The notes under the pieces: generated by a model | The model's database searches: none | Told to the model about the DNA's origin: nothing | Seen by the model: only the letters and a program-made list of their open reading frames with translations | Source: Sciurus carolinensis | Lineage: Eukaryota; Chordata; Mammalia; Rodentia; Sciuridae | NCBI RefSeq assembly: GCF_902686445.1 | Contig: NC_062220.1 | Span: forward strand, 95,728,143 to 95,792,142 | Reading direction: 5' to 3' | DNA: 64,000 nucleotides | Position numbers and translations under genes: made by a program | In this document: in pieces, positions 1 to 10,350 of the stretch | How the letters are laid out: every line of letters starts with the position of its first letter | Position numbering within the stretch: position 1 is the stretch's first letter

Positions 1-600
1 ACCCAAGAGGGTCAACCCAGCTGGCCCCAACAGCTGACCTCTGGGAGGCTGGCCTCACGAGAGTTGACCTCAGGAGCATCAGCCAAATAAAATGGGGAAC
101 CCAACCTAATAAGGAAAATGTCAACACTTCCTTTCCTTATCAGTAATTCCCAGTCCACTGCAGTTACAGGCTGAACCGGGAAATGAGGCTCAAGCTGCAG
201 AGATGAGATACCAGTTGGCTTTAGGGGTATTTTTAAATTTCTCTGAGGATGCCATCTTTCACTCATTGCACCTTAGGATTCATTTCATCATTCATGCAAA
301 TGCTTGAATGCCCTCCCCAGTTCAGGCCATGTATCAAACATAATCCAATTTATGAGAATGGTGAACAACCATCTTTGTGGGGACACTGGTGAAAAGCAAT
401 GGAGGAAGGGGAGAGGTCTTTTCATCATTTTCTCTACTTGTAATTTCCCACGTGTGAAATAAAGATTTCCATTTGGTGAGATACTGAATTCAATATGACA
501 AAACGACCAAAGACACACAACAAGATTAAAAATAATATTCTTAGGAAAGAAAAATAAAAGTAATAAGGAAGTAAGAAAATAGTCTTGTTTTTTTGCATCT
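1..600. other. Unassigned non-coding sequence
   Basis: No gene or confidently recognisable repeat is seen. Open frames on the minus strand are short and have no protein-like features. The right part (about 480-600) is A/T-rich and leads into an old L1 fragment. Confidence 0.5.
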
Positions 601-1010
601 TTAAAATGTATTGTTGACTTGAAGATTTTAAGGGTCACTCCAAGTTGAAAACTTGAAGACTCACTCACAAGAAAATGTAAATTAAAACAATAAAATACCA
701 CATTCACCCTTCGGATGTGCAAAGATTAAAGAATTTAACTGACAATATCAAGCTTTAATAATAATATAGAGTAAATAGGACCATATATACTGTGGAGTAC
801 ACATGAACATAGCCTTGTGGAGAACAATTTGGTAATTTATAATCAAGTTAAATAAATCCCATGGGACTTTTTTTCAGTGTCCAGAATAATCACATACATG
901 CTTGGGGTTACCTGCACAAAAATATTCACTGATGAACGATTTTTATAGTAAAATTAGAAACAACTTACATGTCTATTTCATTTATAAAATTGAATTGACA
1001 CAGTGTTAAG
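601..1010 (+). repeat. Old L1 (L1M-type) ORF2 3' fragment
   Basis: The order of motifs follows the last part of mammalian L1 ORF2 DNA: an attaaaacaa/taccac block, a gtggagaacaatttgg block, then a block resembling the usual 'aaaaatattcactgatg...gaaacaactt.catgtc' region. Many substitutions and indels leave no reading frame. It is a dead, ancient LINE-1 relic. Confidence 0.6.
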
Positions 1011-1039
1011 GGGACCCAATGCACTCACCGGCATTTCAT

Positions 1040-1388
1040 TAGTGTAACCAATACCTGAAATAAATCAACTTTTAAAGACAAAGGTTTTGCTTTGTCTCAC
1101 AGTTTTAGAGGTGCTAGTCCATGGTTGGCTGGCCTGCTGCTTTGGGGCCATGGCAAGGCAGAACATCATGGCAGAAACATGTGGCAGAGGACACTACTCA
1201 CTTCATGGCAACCAGGAAGCCAGAGATAGAGGAAGAGGAGGGCCAGGATCCCAATGCTCACAATGACCTAACTTCCTTCCATTAGGCCCCACCTCCTTCA
1301 GGTTCCTAGAGCTACCAATATACCAAGATTAAAGACTAAGTCTTGAACATGTGGGACTTTTGGGACATTCCAGATCCAAACTATACTG
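1040..1388 (-). repeat. MaLR LTR relic (antisense)
   Basis: Read on the minus strand this follows the MLT/MST/ORR1-like ERVL-MaLR LTR layout. On the plus strand the reversed marks appear in order: a ctcacagttttagagg block near 1097, a catggcagaaacatgtgg block near 1168, taggccccacctcc near 1284, and a terminal 'catgtgggacttttgggaca' block near 1349. There is no internal region, so it is a solo LTR or fragment. Confidence 0.65.
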
Positions 1389-1635
1389 CCAAATATATAT
1401 CAGTTAAAGGAATAAACACTACTATAAATGTTGTTAAGTCTCAAAAACATAATAATGAATAGACAAAGCAAGATGTAGTACAAGTAATTAGAATAAAAAA
1501 TTAAAACTTAAAAAAAAAGGATGTAGAACAATATCTAAGTACCAGATTGTTATATAAATTAAAAAAAAAAAACTACATACTGTTATTCATGGATGTGTAT
1601 GACAGGCTGGGGGGAATGTGTGTGTATGAAATCCA

Positions 1636-1857
1636 TGGTTCCTAAACAGGGGTGATTCACCTCCCCGCTTAAGGGACATTTGGGAATGTCTGAAGATATG
1701 TTTCTTTGTCACAACTCAGGTTGGGGGTGCTAGTGGAAAAGTGGGTACAGGCCAGGGATGCTGATAATCATCCAACAGTGCAAAATACAATCTGCCACCA
1801 ACAAAGAATTATCTCATGCAAAGTGTCAGCAGCACTAAGGTTATGACACCCTGCTTA
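1636..1857 (+). repeat. MER5A-like hAT-Charlie DNA transposon relic
   Basis: The block starts with a 'ggttcctaaacaggggtga' end and continues through gggacatttgggaatgtctg, ggccagggatgctgataatc and caaagaattatctcatgca. It ends near a 'ttatgacaccctg' inverted end. This order matches the non-autonomous MER5A element. It has no coding capacity and predates the placental radiation. Confidence 0.8.
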
Positions 1858-1869
1858 GAACTCTAGAAT

Positions 1870-2555
1870 AAAGTTGTTTTTACATTTTAATTACTGAACT
1901 AAAATCTCCTGGCACAAACTTACCCTTTCCAGTATGTACAAATCTCTTACCCAGCCACTGGCTGGAATATGGATGATCCAACCCCAAACACAAAAGGCCA
2001 TGTCTCCTCTTTTCAAAAAAGTCACATTGGCTACTGCTGTACACTATTATCCCCTTTGAGACTTTAGATATTAAAATGTTCCCAACATTCTAATGAAAGT
2101 CTTTTGTGTGCAACAGCACTACTTGTCAAACATCCTTCATCACTGCCGAAACCCACAATGATGCCTTCACGTCCCCAATTACACCTTCCTGCGCCCATCT
2201 GCATCTGCCTCTTCCCATCATTCCCTGGTTTATAAAAGTGGCTTCATTTCCTGGTTAGTGAATACAAACTGACATTTATTTTGGAAAACTGTTTGTAGAT
2301 TATGTTTTGGTAAATTGAAACATGTTTTAAATGAACTAAACTAGGTCATTCCTTAAAGGAAATTGCTAATGAACCTTGTGTGAAGCTTTCTATCATATAA
2401 TAATCTTAGCCTAATTTATCCACTGCATTAAGCACTACTGATCATACATCAGGATCTGCAGAAAACAAACATATTAAAATTTCTTTCTATCCAACTCGTA
2501 AGAAGAAATTGCTCTAGAGATGCATGTGTTCATTCTGACCAAGCTGAGACTAGAT
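1870..2555. other. Unassigned non-coding sequence
   Basis: Nothing gene-like is seen. Moderately A/T-rich sequence, with no tandem repeats and no clear match to a repeat family. Confidence 0.45.
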
Positions 2556-2559
2556 CCAT

Positions 2560-3055
2560 AAATGGGAAAAGTCAAAAGGAAGAACAAACAGTAACAACCC
2601 TCAGATATACTGAAGCAGAGACAAAATGGACCAATAATGCTGGAGATGTGTTTCTAAATAATATTCAGACCTGTAGTCACCAGAGGCCGGGTTGGAGTTG
2701 AGCCAGGATGGGACTAAAATGGGGTAGCTTCGGGGAATTTTGTGTTGGTTGAACAGTTCTTATCTTTGATTGTGGTAATGGTTCCAAGAATCTCCACATG
2801 CAATAAAATTTCAAAGAACTGTAAACACACTCAAACATAGAATGAATGCATGTTAAAACTGGTGAAACTGCTGTAAAGTATACAGTCTGGCTTGCTGTAC
2901 TGTGAAGATGTCAATTTTCCTGGTCTGGATCATGATCTAGTCACTTAATTGGACACCACTTGGGAAAGTTGGGTTAAGGGGCCTCTTAACACTTTTTTCA
3001 AATTTTCTTTTACATTTACAATGAGTTCGAGTTTTAATTTTTTTTAAATAAGTGA
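2560..3055 (+). repeat. Old L1M 3' UTR
   Basis: Typical late-L1M 3' UTR order: a 'gtagtcaccagaggccggg' block, then aaactggtgaaactgctg, gatgtcaattttcctgg and cttgggaaagttgggt. An A/T-rich end follows near 3040. The direction is plus. Heavily mutated. Confidence 0.65.
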
Positions 3056-3059
3056 AAAT

Positions 3060-3605
3060 TAAATAATAAGTTCAACATCATATATCATTAGTGAATTGAA
3101 AATTCCATTTTATACCTATTAGGATAGCTAAAATACAAAACACTGACAACAGAAAGACTAATGAGGGAATGGGGACACAGGGACTCTTATTCATTGGTAA
3201 TGAGAATGAAAAATGGTACAGTTACTTTGGAAAACAGTTCAGCAGAGTTTTACAAAACTGAACATACTCTTAACTGTAGGATCTAGCAATCATACTCCCT
3301 GGTATCTACCAAATGAGTTTTAAACTTCTGTTGAGAAAACTACTTGAAAACTATTCTGTATGTCAGCATAACGGTGGATACATGACCTATTTGCCTTAAC
3401 TTATAGAACTGCACAAAACAGTGAACACTAATGCAAACTATGAACTACTGTAAATAATAAAGCACCAGGAGTGGTTCCTCAAATGTACCATGGAAATTCA
3501 AGATGTTCATAAGAGAAAACTGCAAGAAGAGGGGGAATATATTGACCCTGTACCCCATTTGTCTGTAAACACAGAACTACTCTAAAAAATGAATTATATT
3601 AATTT
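3060..3605 (+). repeat. Old L1M ORF2 end plus 3' UTR
   Basis: Starts with the conserved ORF2-end blocks (tattaggatagctaaaat, aatggtacagttactttgg) and passes to an L1M 3' UTR ending. That ending contains gtaaactatgaactactg-like and 'ctgtaaacacagaactactc' blocks and stops at 'taaaaaatgaattatatt'. Internal deletions remove the middle. Non-functional. Confidence 0.65.
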
Positions 3606-4069
3606 AAAAACAGTTATTAATTTTAAAAGCCACATCAAGTCTATTTGTGAGCAAAGCCCACTCTGATGAAGGACAGGGAATACTGGTTCAGTACAGATAA
3701 CTGCAATAGCTGAAAGTCCCTCCATGACTGGGCCCTCCTGTTCCCCATCAGGCAGCAGGGGTGATATAAAGTAACACCTGTGAAACTGCTCTGAAAGCAA
3801 TACAAAGCCCTACAAATAGAGACTTAACTCTAATACTCTCCAGATTATATGTAATGGATATGTATGGATATATGTAATAAATTGAAACACCCAGAAAAAA
3901 TCTACATACAGGCTCCCTGATAATGTGTCACTAAGATAAGCAGGAAAAAAGATGGCAATGAACCCAGAAAAGCCCCTGCCTCTCTCCCCATTGTATTTCA
4001 GAGATTCTATAACTGGTAGAAGGTGGAAAAAATAATAGCAGAACAGTATCTGCCCACTCATGTTAATTG
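3606..4069. other. Unassigned segment between two L1M fragments
   Basis: About 460 bp that I cannot assign to a family. It separates two plus-strand L1M fragments, so it may be inserted sequence or an unrecognised part of a LINE. No coding evidence. Confidence 0.4.
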
Positions 4070-4600
4070 CATCATTATTCACAATAGCTTAGTGGTAGAA
4101 GAAACCTAAATGTCCATCAATAAATAAACAGCTAAAGAAACTATAACATATACACACAGTGAAATAGTATATACTCTTGTAAAGAGAGGGATATCCTAGG
4201 CTGGGGATGTAGCTCAGTGATAGTGCTTGTCCAGCAGGTGCAAGACCCTGGTTAGAAGAAGAAGAAACTCCTATCTTATGCTGTAATAAGGGCGAACCTG
4301 GAGGACATTATTTTGACTGCAGTGAGTCAGTCACATAAAGATAAATACTGTTTGATTGCACTTATATGGGGTATCTAATGTAGTCGTACTCTTAGAAACA
4401 GAAAATACAACAGTAGTTTCCAGATGATGAGGGTGAGGATAATGGTAGAGTTTTCATCATTCAAGATGAGAAAGTTCTAGAGAGCTGTAGCACAAACAAA
4501 TATGCAATTAACACTATTCTGTACATTTAAAATGCTTAAGGTTGTAAATTTATGTTGTGTGTTTTCTACAGCAATTAGATTTTTTAAATAAAATCATAGC
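4070..4600 (+). repeat. Old L1M fragment interrupted by an ID SINE
   Basis: The L1 blocks 'attattcacaatagctta', 'aaatgtccatcaataaat' and 'aacatatacacacagtgaaa' are followed, after the SINE, by a later L1 3' UTR block. That block reads 'gattgcacttatatggggt', 'tacaacagtagtttccaga' and 'tacatttaaaatgcttaag'. The interruption at about 4199-4262 dates the LINE as older than the SINE. Confidence 0.65.
4199..4262 (+). mobile_element. ID SINE, truncated
   Basis: Contains the ID core: ggctggggatgtagctcag (tRNA-like A-box region), then 'gcaggtgcaagaccctggtt' leading into the B-box position. The B box is cut short. A short gaagaagaagaaa tail follows. Nested within L1M. No clean target-site duplication was found. 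Confidence 0.75.
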
Positions 4601-4882
4601 AGAAACATGATTTTTGTCACAAAATTGTGAAGTTTAAACACTGTTTACAGTCTGGTCATGACACTGAAGCCTAAGAGAGCTACTGATCCACCTGAAGGCA
4701 GAAAGCTCAGCACACCTCAGCATAACTCTAGCAGAAAGGAACCCCAGGAAGCTGACACATAACTGTTTTTGCTAATGAAAAATAAAAAGTGAACAAAATG
4801 AGTTCCCTTAAACCTACTGGAAACCAGAAGTTCATAGGTAGCACTTTAGGTTGTGAACACACTTGCAATAATTTTGATTTCC

Positions 4883-5425
4883 ATTAAATATCTTCTCTTT
4901 TTTTTTCTCTGCATGTGCTGTTTAATATTCAAAATAGATCTATGGAGTAGGAATTTTACAAAAGAATCTTTAGAAGATTTTCCTTTGCCAGGGACTGTAT
5001 AACTAAATGTCAGTTACCTGTACACAGGTCTCTCTGATGCTCCAAAGAAAACTTAATCATTGCATTCTTCTATTTATTTGTTCTAATTAGTGATACATGA
5101 CAGTAAATTGTATTTTGACACATCATACATAAATGGAGCACAACTTCTCATTCATCTGGTTGTACATGATGTAGAGTTATACAGGTTGTGTAATCATATA
5201 CGCACATAAGGTAATCATGTCTAATTCATTCTACTATCATTCCTACCGCCATTCTCCTCCCCTCCCTGAATTCCCTTCTGTCTAATCCAAAATACCTCTA
5301 TTCTTCCCTAACCTTGCCGCCACCCTTTATGGTGAATTTGCATCTGCATATCAGAGAAAATATTCAGCCTTTGGTTCTTTGGGATTGGTTTATTTCACTT
5401 AGCATGATATTAAATATCTTCTCTT
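4883..5425 (-). mobile_element. 5'-truncated squirrel L1 with apparent 3' transduction
   Basis: The insertion is bounded by an exact 17 bp target-site duplication, ATTAAATATCTTCTCTT, at 4883-4899 and 5409-5425. Read on the minus strand, 5408 down to about 5069 is a squirrel-type L1 3' end. It begins in the block that reads 'agcatgatat' on the plus strand and ends at the A/T-rich 'ctatttatttgttctaatta' region. Beyond it, 5068-4907 is about 160 bp unlike the L1 tail. It closes with a poly(A) seen as Ts at 4898-4906, with a minus-strand ATTAAA signal 15-25 nt upstream of the tail. The simplest reading is read-through past the L1 poly(A) signal and co-mobilisation of downstream DNA. The minus-strand junction TT/AAGAGA suits L1 endonuclease. 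Confidence 0.75.
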
Positions 5426-5539
5426 AACCAGTAACAAAAAGAAAGCCATCTATCATTAGAGGAGAACTTGTTCTGGACTGGCTTATATGTATCATTTCAC
5501 TGACTCTTCTTAGTGACTTTTATGGCAATGGTCATGGTT

Positions 5540-6065
5540 ATTTATTGGTGTGTAAAAACAATCCTAAAGCTCATAGGCAACAACAACAATCATTTTATTG
5601 CACTCATGAAACTCAAATTCAGGCAGGGTGGTCGGGGATAGCTTGTCATGCTCATGTACGGTTGACCAGGCCACTGAACTGGGTTGGCTGGAGGATCCTC
5701 TTTCAAGATGGTCATTCCTATGGCTGGTGAGTTGGTGCTAGCTGTCAGCCTGGCCTGTGGGCCAGAGGCCTGGTTTCTCCCACTTGGGCCTCTTCATGGG
5801 CTTCCCAACTTTCTCACAGCACGGCAGCAGGGTACCAAGGGCAACACTGCAGAGCAAGATGGAGGTGCCCAGCAATCTTAAGACAGTCTTGCAAACCACA
5901 TAATACGCTTCTGCTAGATGCCATTGGTGAAAGCCACCACAATGCTTCACTCAAGATCAAAGAGAAGAGACATAAACCCAATCAGATGGGAGGGTTATCA
6001 AAGGTATATTGCAAGAAGGTGTGGTGAGAGATACTGGTAAAGCCATCTTTGGAAATTACAATCTG
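5540..6065 (-). repeat. Old LTR-like interspersed repeat (antisense)
   Basis: The plus strand shows, in order: 'attggtgtgtaaaaacaat', 'caacaacaatcattttat', a 'tgaaactcaaattcaggcag' block, a 'ggcctcttcatgggcttccc' block, and an end reading 'tttggaaattacaatctgccac'. This layout is familiar from an endogenous-retrovirus-type LTR spread through placental genomes. I cannot assign the exact family. Short open frames inside it (5545-5950, both strands) are chance. Confidence 0.55.
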
Positions 6066-6069
6066 CCAC

Positions 6070-6240
6070 TGTGTTATTGACATCATCCCCATTTTGTAGA
6101 TGAGAAACCAAGTCTTGGAGAGGTCATTAAGTCCTTCATGCCCCCAAAGTCACATAGCTGTGAAGTCATGGACCAAGATCCAAACCCAGATATATCTGAC
6201 TCACAAGTCAGATCCCTTAACTGCTGTGACTGTCCTGTTT
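6070..6240 (-). repeat. MIR SINE relic
   Basis: The plus strand carries the reversed MIR core: catccccattttgtagatga, then 'ggtcattaagtccttcatgc', 'gtcacatagctgtgaagtca', and an end with cttaactgctgtgactg. Old tRNA-derived SINE, non-functional. Confidence 0.8.
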
Positions 6241-6419
6241 CCCACTTCCTCTACAATTCTCTAATTACTCTAGCGCAAATGGTATCTATTGTCTTTGCAT
6301 AGGAAGGGTTTATTTCATGTAACTGACATGAAAATAAACTTGAACTGTCCAGCCCTTCAGCAGCTTAGTGGTTGACAACGAAGAAATCTCTCTAATTTTT
6401 TTCTAAAATAGATACGTGT

Positions 6420-6745
6420 CTTCTTTCCACTAAGTATGAACTCCTTGAAAGAAAGCAACAAGTTCAGTAAGACCTGCTATCCACATGAAATCTGATCCTG
6501 TTCTTTGAACAAACACAACAGGAGTTTAATAAACACTTATTCAAAATGCACCTACTTGTTTATATCCTGTCTCTTCAACTCCCCAGCAGATTGTGGTTAC
6601 TAAAAGGCAAAGACAGAAAGCTGAAGTTCTGGATTCCAGGAACTGAACTGCCCCAGACCTACCAATCCCTCAACACTCCCAGCCCTAGAAGGGGGTCTTC
6701 AACAAATACATGTCCTGAAAATGAATGAATAAATGAATGATAAAT
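6420..6745 (+). repeat. L2 LINE 3' ends
   Basis: Two neighbouring L2 3' terminal blocks. The first has 'tatgaactccttgaaagaaa' and ends 'ggagtttaataaacacttat'. The second ends 'tcttcaacaaatacatgtcc' followed by aatgaatgaataaatgaatg, which matches the L2 terminal motif plus its short tail repeats. Confidence 0.6.
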
Positions 6746-8045
6746 ACAGGTGGAAACAGGAAGAATGACATTCCAGGTTTATAATCACTTTCTTCATTCA
6801 AATAAGCAAAAGTTAATAAAACGAGTGAACAAAATCCCATTCTTGGACCTGCTGATCCAGCTCTAAAGGAAGGTGACCTGACATTCCAGTGGAGAAATAA
6901 CAAAGAACAGTGGGTCTCATGTTGGAGAGAAACAGATAAAGACACGAAGCAAAGAAAACATGAGTAGAAGAGTTTTTAGCTGAATGAGGAAAAGGAAGCA
7001 ATTTATAAGCCCATTCATTGACTCTGACACATTTTGTCACCTTCTCTACTTGGATTCTGGAGTCAAGTGCAGAACACACAAGAAGAGAAGAGGAAGGGAA
7101 TTAATGTTTACTGAAGTCTACTCCTTGCCAAGCACTCTGCTAAGTATGAGCTGGGGCTTTTACTCCCACTTAAACATTTTCATAATAAAACCTGGGGCAG
7201 CTAGAACAGGAAGCAGGAATGAGAAGTAGTGGGGCATTTTACTGGCTTTTAGGAAACCATTTTAAGAAATAATTACAGAGATGCAGCAACTAATTCTACT
7301 TTACCAATATTCTAAATGGGAAATCCCACAGGTGCACTGGATTGTTAATGGATGAATTCAAAGAGCAATATTTTCCTTTCCTACACACATCTTTGTAAAT
7401 GAAGTTCCCTTTCTTTCATTTACCACCCAGCCACTAGTTTCTTTTAGGCTTTCTATATCTACCACACACTTATTTATTTTAAAAAGAAATCACCGCATGA
7501 AACTATGTGCTCTTTCTTTTCCAGGAACAAGTGGGCACAATGAATTGTATTGGTGATTAAAGTGGAAAGTATAGTGGAAAAAAAATAATATCTTTGTGCT
7601 TTGCATCCTCAGAATTCTTTAAATAAAATTTAATTTTGCTCACTCTTGCCCTTGAAGTATGTTAAGTCAGAGAGAGGTAACATCCTCTGCTTTCCCCATT
7701 TCTCTATTGTATTAAGGAGTCTCTTCTCATGTACAGTCTACAGAAATGTTTGGGGGAAGAGGGCAGAGGACCTCAGAAATGTATTATTATGTGGAGAAAA
7801 CCAGTATTCATATTTTTCCTCATCTGATCCATAAGAATTTCTTGTGCCTTCTGTAATTTCCAAAGTCACTTATGCAAAAGCATACACTCTCCACTTTTCT
7901 CAGAAAACCATCTCCAGCTCCACCAGTAGTACCATGATGGCGTGAGATGACATGGTCACAGATGACTTGAATGTTTCCATCACTGAGAATGGTGGCTTAC
8001 GTCTTTCTCTGCTATAACCCACCACTTTATGATTCAGTTCCAAGT
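6746..8045. other. Mostly unassigned sequence with a weak MIR
   Basis: No exon or gene. Around 7100-7210 a degraded MIR in minus orientation is likely ('tccttgccaagcactctgct', 'aacattttcataataaaacc'). The rest shows nothing recognisable. Confidence 0.4.
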
Positions 8046-8470
8046 ACAGTCATGAGCAGCAGAATGACGTTTCAGTCAATGACTGACCACATATAAGACA
8101 GTGGTTCCTAAAGATTAGAAAAGAACTGAGAAATTCCTATCACCCAGTGATGTTATAGCCATTACAGAGCAATGTGTGACTCCTGTGTTTGTGGTGACGC
8201 TGGTATAAACAAACCTACTGTGCTACCAGTCATATAAAAGCACAATAGGTATAATTATGTAAGTACATAATACTTGATAATGATAATGCATGACATTACT
8301 GGCTTATTATTTACTTTGTTATACTCTTCATCCTTAGAGTGTACTCTTTCTACTGTTAAACAGCACCCTGTCACCCCAGCAGCAGCCTCAGACACCTCGT
8401 GTTTGCTGATTGCATCAGGACACTTGATTGCATCAAGAGGCCTCCTTGAGGGATTGACCTAGACTATCTA
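8046..8470 (+). repeat. Old interspersed repeat, family not assigned
   Basis: Blocks such as 'gtacagtcatgagcagcaga', 'cgtttcagtcaatgactgac', 'gtgtttgtggtgacgctggt', 'aacaaacctactgtgctacc' and 'cataatacttgataatgata' occur together and in the order known from a widely dispersed mammalian repeat. I recognise the pattern but cannot name the family reliably. No functional reading frame. Confidence 0.55.
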
Positions 8471-9248
8471 GGTTCCTGAAAGTACACACTAGGATGTTTG
8501 CACAATAGAATCACCTAAAGACTCACTCATGTGAACTTCTCTAGGTTGTTAAGTGATATAAGACTATGTATTTGATGTGTGTGTCACAGAGGAGAAAATT
8601 CTGTTCAAATTAAAACCCCCTTTCCCCACTCTCAGCTACTTACCCCTCACCTCCACCCACAAAACAAAGCTTCTGGAAGAAACAATACTAACCATCTTTC
8701 AGGTTCAGAGCTCAACTAGGTATTTAAAATACAGAAAAAAATTCTTAGGATGACCATACTTTTTGCAAAGCAATGTTTTTGACATCCTCCAAGAGGGAAA
8801 AATTCCTCAAAAGAATAAACTGAATTTCACAGGGAAAGTACAAGAAAGAACAGATGGATCCATGGAATGGCTTCCCAACAGCTCTATTCTCAGAGCTGGG
8901 TGGGACCCTCAAGCACGCTGCAGGGTGGGCTGGGCCCCTCCAACTCTACCTCAGCCTCAGCAACTTACTTCTGCTTTAAGATATCTTTTGAATAAATTAT
9001 CAACTTCTATTTTAACTAAGTGGTTTCCTAGATGAAGGATGCCATATTCTACCAGTCAAAAAACCACAGCATTCCAGCCATGTGCAGAAGTCACAACTTG
9101 AAGAAAAACCAATGCAGTTACCACTTTCACTTCTGTTACATTTTTCAAGAATGGTATTAGTTTTAAAATGTGTCCATGTTCTTAGACATTCCTTCCTTTG
9201 AAAGATGAGTTCTAACCCATTCTGCCCCTAGACTCACCTTAGTGACCA
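8471..9248. other. Unassigned non-coding sequence
   Basis: Nothing gene-like. A 90-codon open frame at 8763-9035 has no signal peptide, domain or composition that supports coding. Confidence 0.45.
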
Positions 9249-9249
9249 C

Positions 9250-9622
9250 TACAGTTTGGATCTGGATTGTTTTCCAAAGTCCCATGCATGGAAGGCTTGG
9301 TCCCCAGCCTGGGGGCTATTGGGCTGTGGTGGAACCTTTAGGATGTGAGGTCTAGTAGAAGGAAGTTAGATCACTGGGGGTGTGCACCTAAAGGGATACT
9401 GGAATCCTGGGCTCCCCTCTTCTTTTACTTCCCAGCCTCTAAGAGTTGAGCAGCTTTGCTCTATCACACTCTCTATTATACACTGCCTCATCACAAGCCA
9501 AAAAGCAATGGGGCCATCTCACCAAGGACTAAAACCTCTAAAACTGTGAGCTAAAATAAACCTGTTCTCTTTTTAAGTTGTTTGTCTCAGGTAGTCACAG
9601 TGATGGAATGCTAACCAACACA
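9250..9622 (+). repeat. MaLR LTR
   Basis: Full-looking LTR in plus orientation. It starts 'cagtttggatctggattg', has 'ggaaggaagttagatc'-like and 'gctttgctctatcacactc' blocks, and then the diagnostic 'taaaactgtgagctaaaata' followed by aacctgttctc. It ends 'gatggaatgctaaccaacac'. It contains the usual AATAAA-like poly(A) position (aaaataaacc). No internal region is attached. Confidence 0.75.
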
Positions 9623-10109
9623 TAACTCCTTCCTAACACCTAGAACATGTGGTAAGGGATGCTTGGTGATTTACAAGGCTAGATACAGCTAACCATCTCT
9701 ACCTGGCACTTGTGCTGTGGAGGAGGGCAGCTGCCATGTCAAGAGGACACTCAAGCAGCCCTGAGAAACGTCCCCAGCCAGCACGGGTTTGCCAGGTGCA
9801 CATGCATGCCACTTGGAGCAAATCCTTCAGCCCGGGTCCAGCCTTCAAGTAACTGCAGCCCCAGTGACACTGGACTGCCACCTCACCAGAGACCCTGAGC
9901 CAGAACACCAGACTCAGTTATCCCCATTCCTGACCTGCTAGAACTGAATTGTAAAAGAGAATAGATGTTTATTTTTGGGTCAAACCACAAGTCTTGGGGG
10001 TAACTGGCTATGAACCAATAAATTACTAATAAAGGAAATAATTTAAATGATTTCTGTTTCAACTGCATTACAATATTTAGGCTTCAACCAAACAAGGCCA
10101 TACTTTGAA
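9623..10109. other. Unassigned non-coding sequence
   Basis: GC-moderate sequence at 9700-9900 gives overlapping frames on both strands, but none has protein features. Nothing else is seen. Confidence 0.4.
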
Positions 10110-10350
10110 CACTCCCACTGTCTGAAATCCCCTCCCTTCTCCCTTCCCTGCCACACATGGCTTCTCCTTCCCTCCTCCCAGCTCCCTAGACCTGTTTCTT
10201 GCTTTGCACTTGACCCTTTGTCTTTCAATTTTAGTGTGCCTGTTTCCTCCCCCTGATCAAAATGAGAGCCCAGGAAGGCAGCATTTCTAAACCCTCCAAC
10301 TCTGAATCCACACAAAATACCTTGCACACAGTGGGCATTCAGTTGACTTC
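10110..10350 (+). repeat. L2 LINE 3' end
   Basis: Matches the L2 3' terminus: a pyrimidine-rich 'ctcccttccctgccacac' stretch, then 'aaaatgagagcccaggaagg', and 'cttgcacacagtgggcattc' near 10321. The overlapping 94-codon minus-strand frame is a shadow of this repeat. Confidence 0.6.

Noticed and set aside
5545..5950. Overlapping frames of 60-70 codons on both strands
   Set aside because: They fall inside an old LTR-like repeat and have no coding features.
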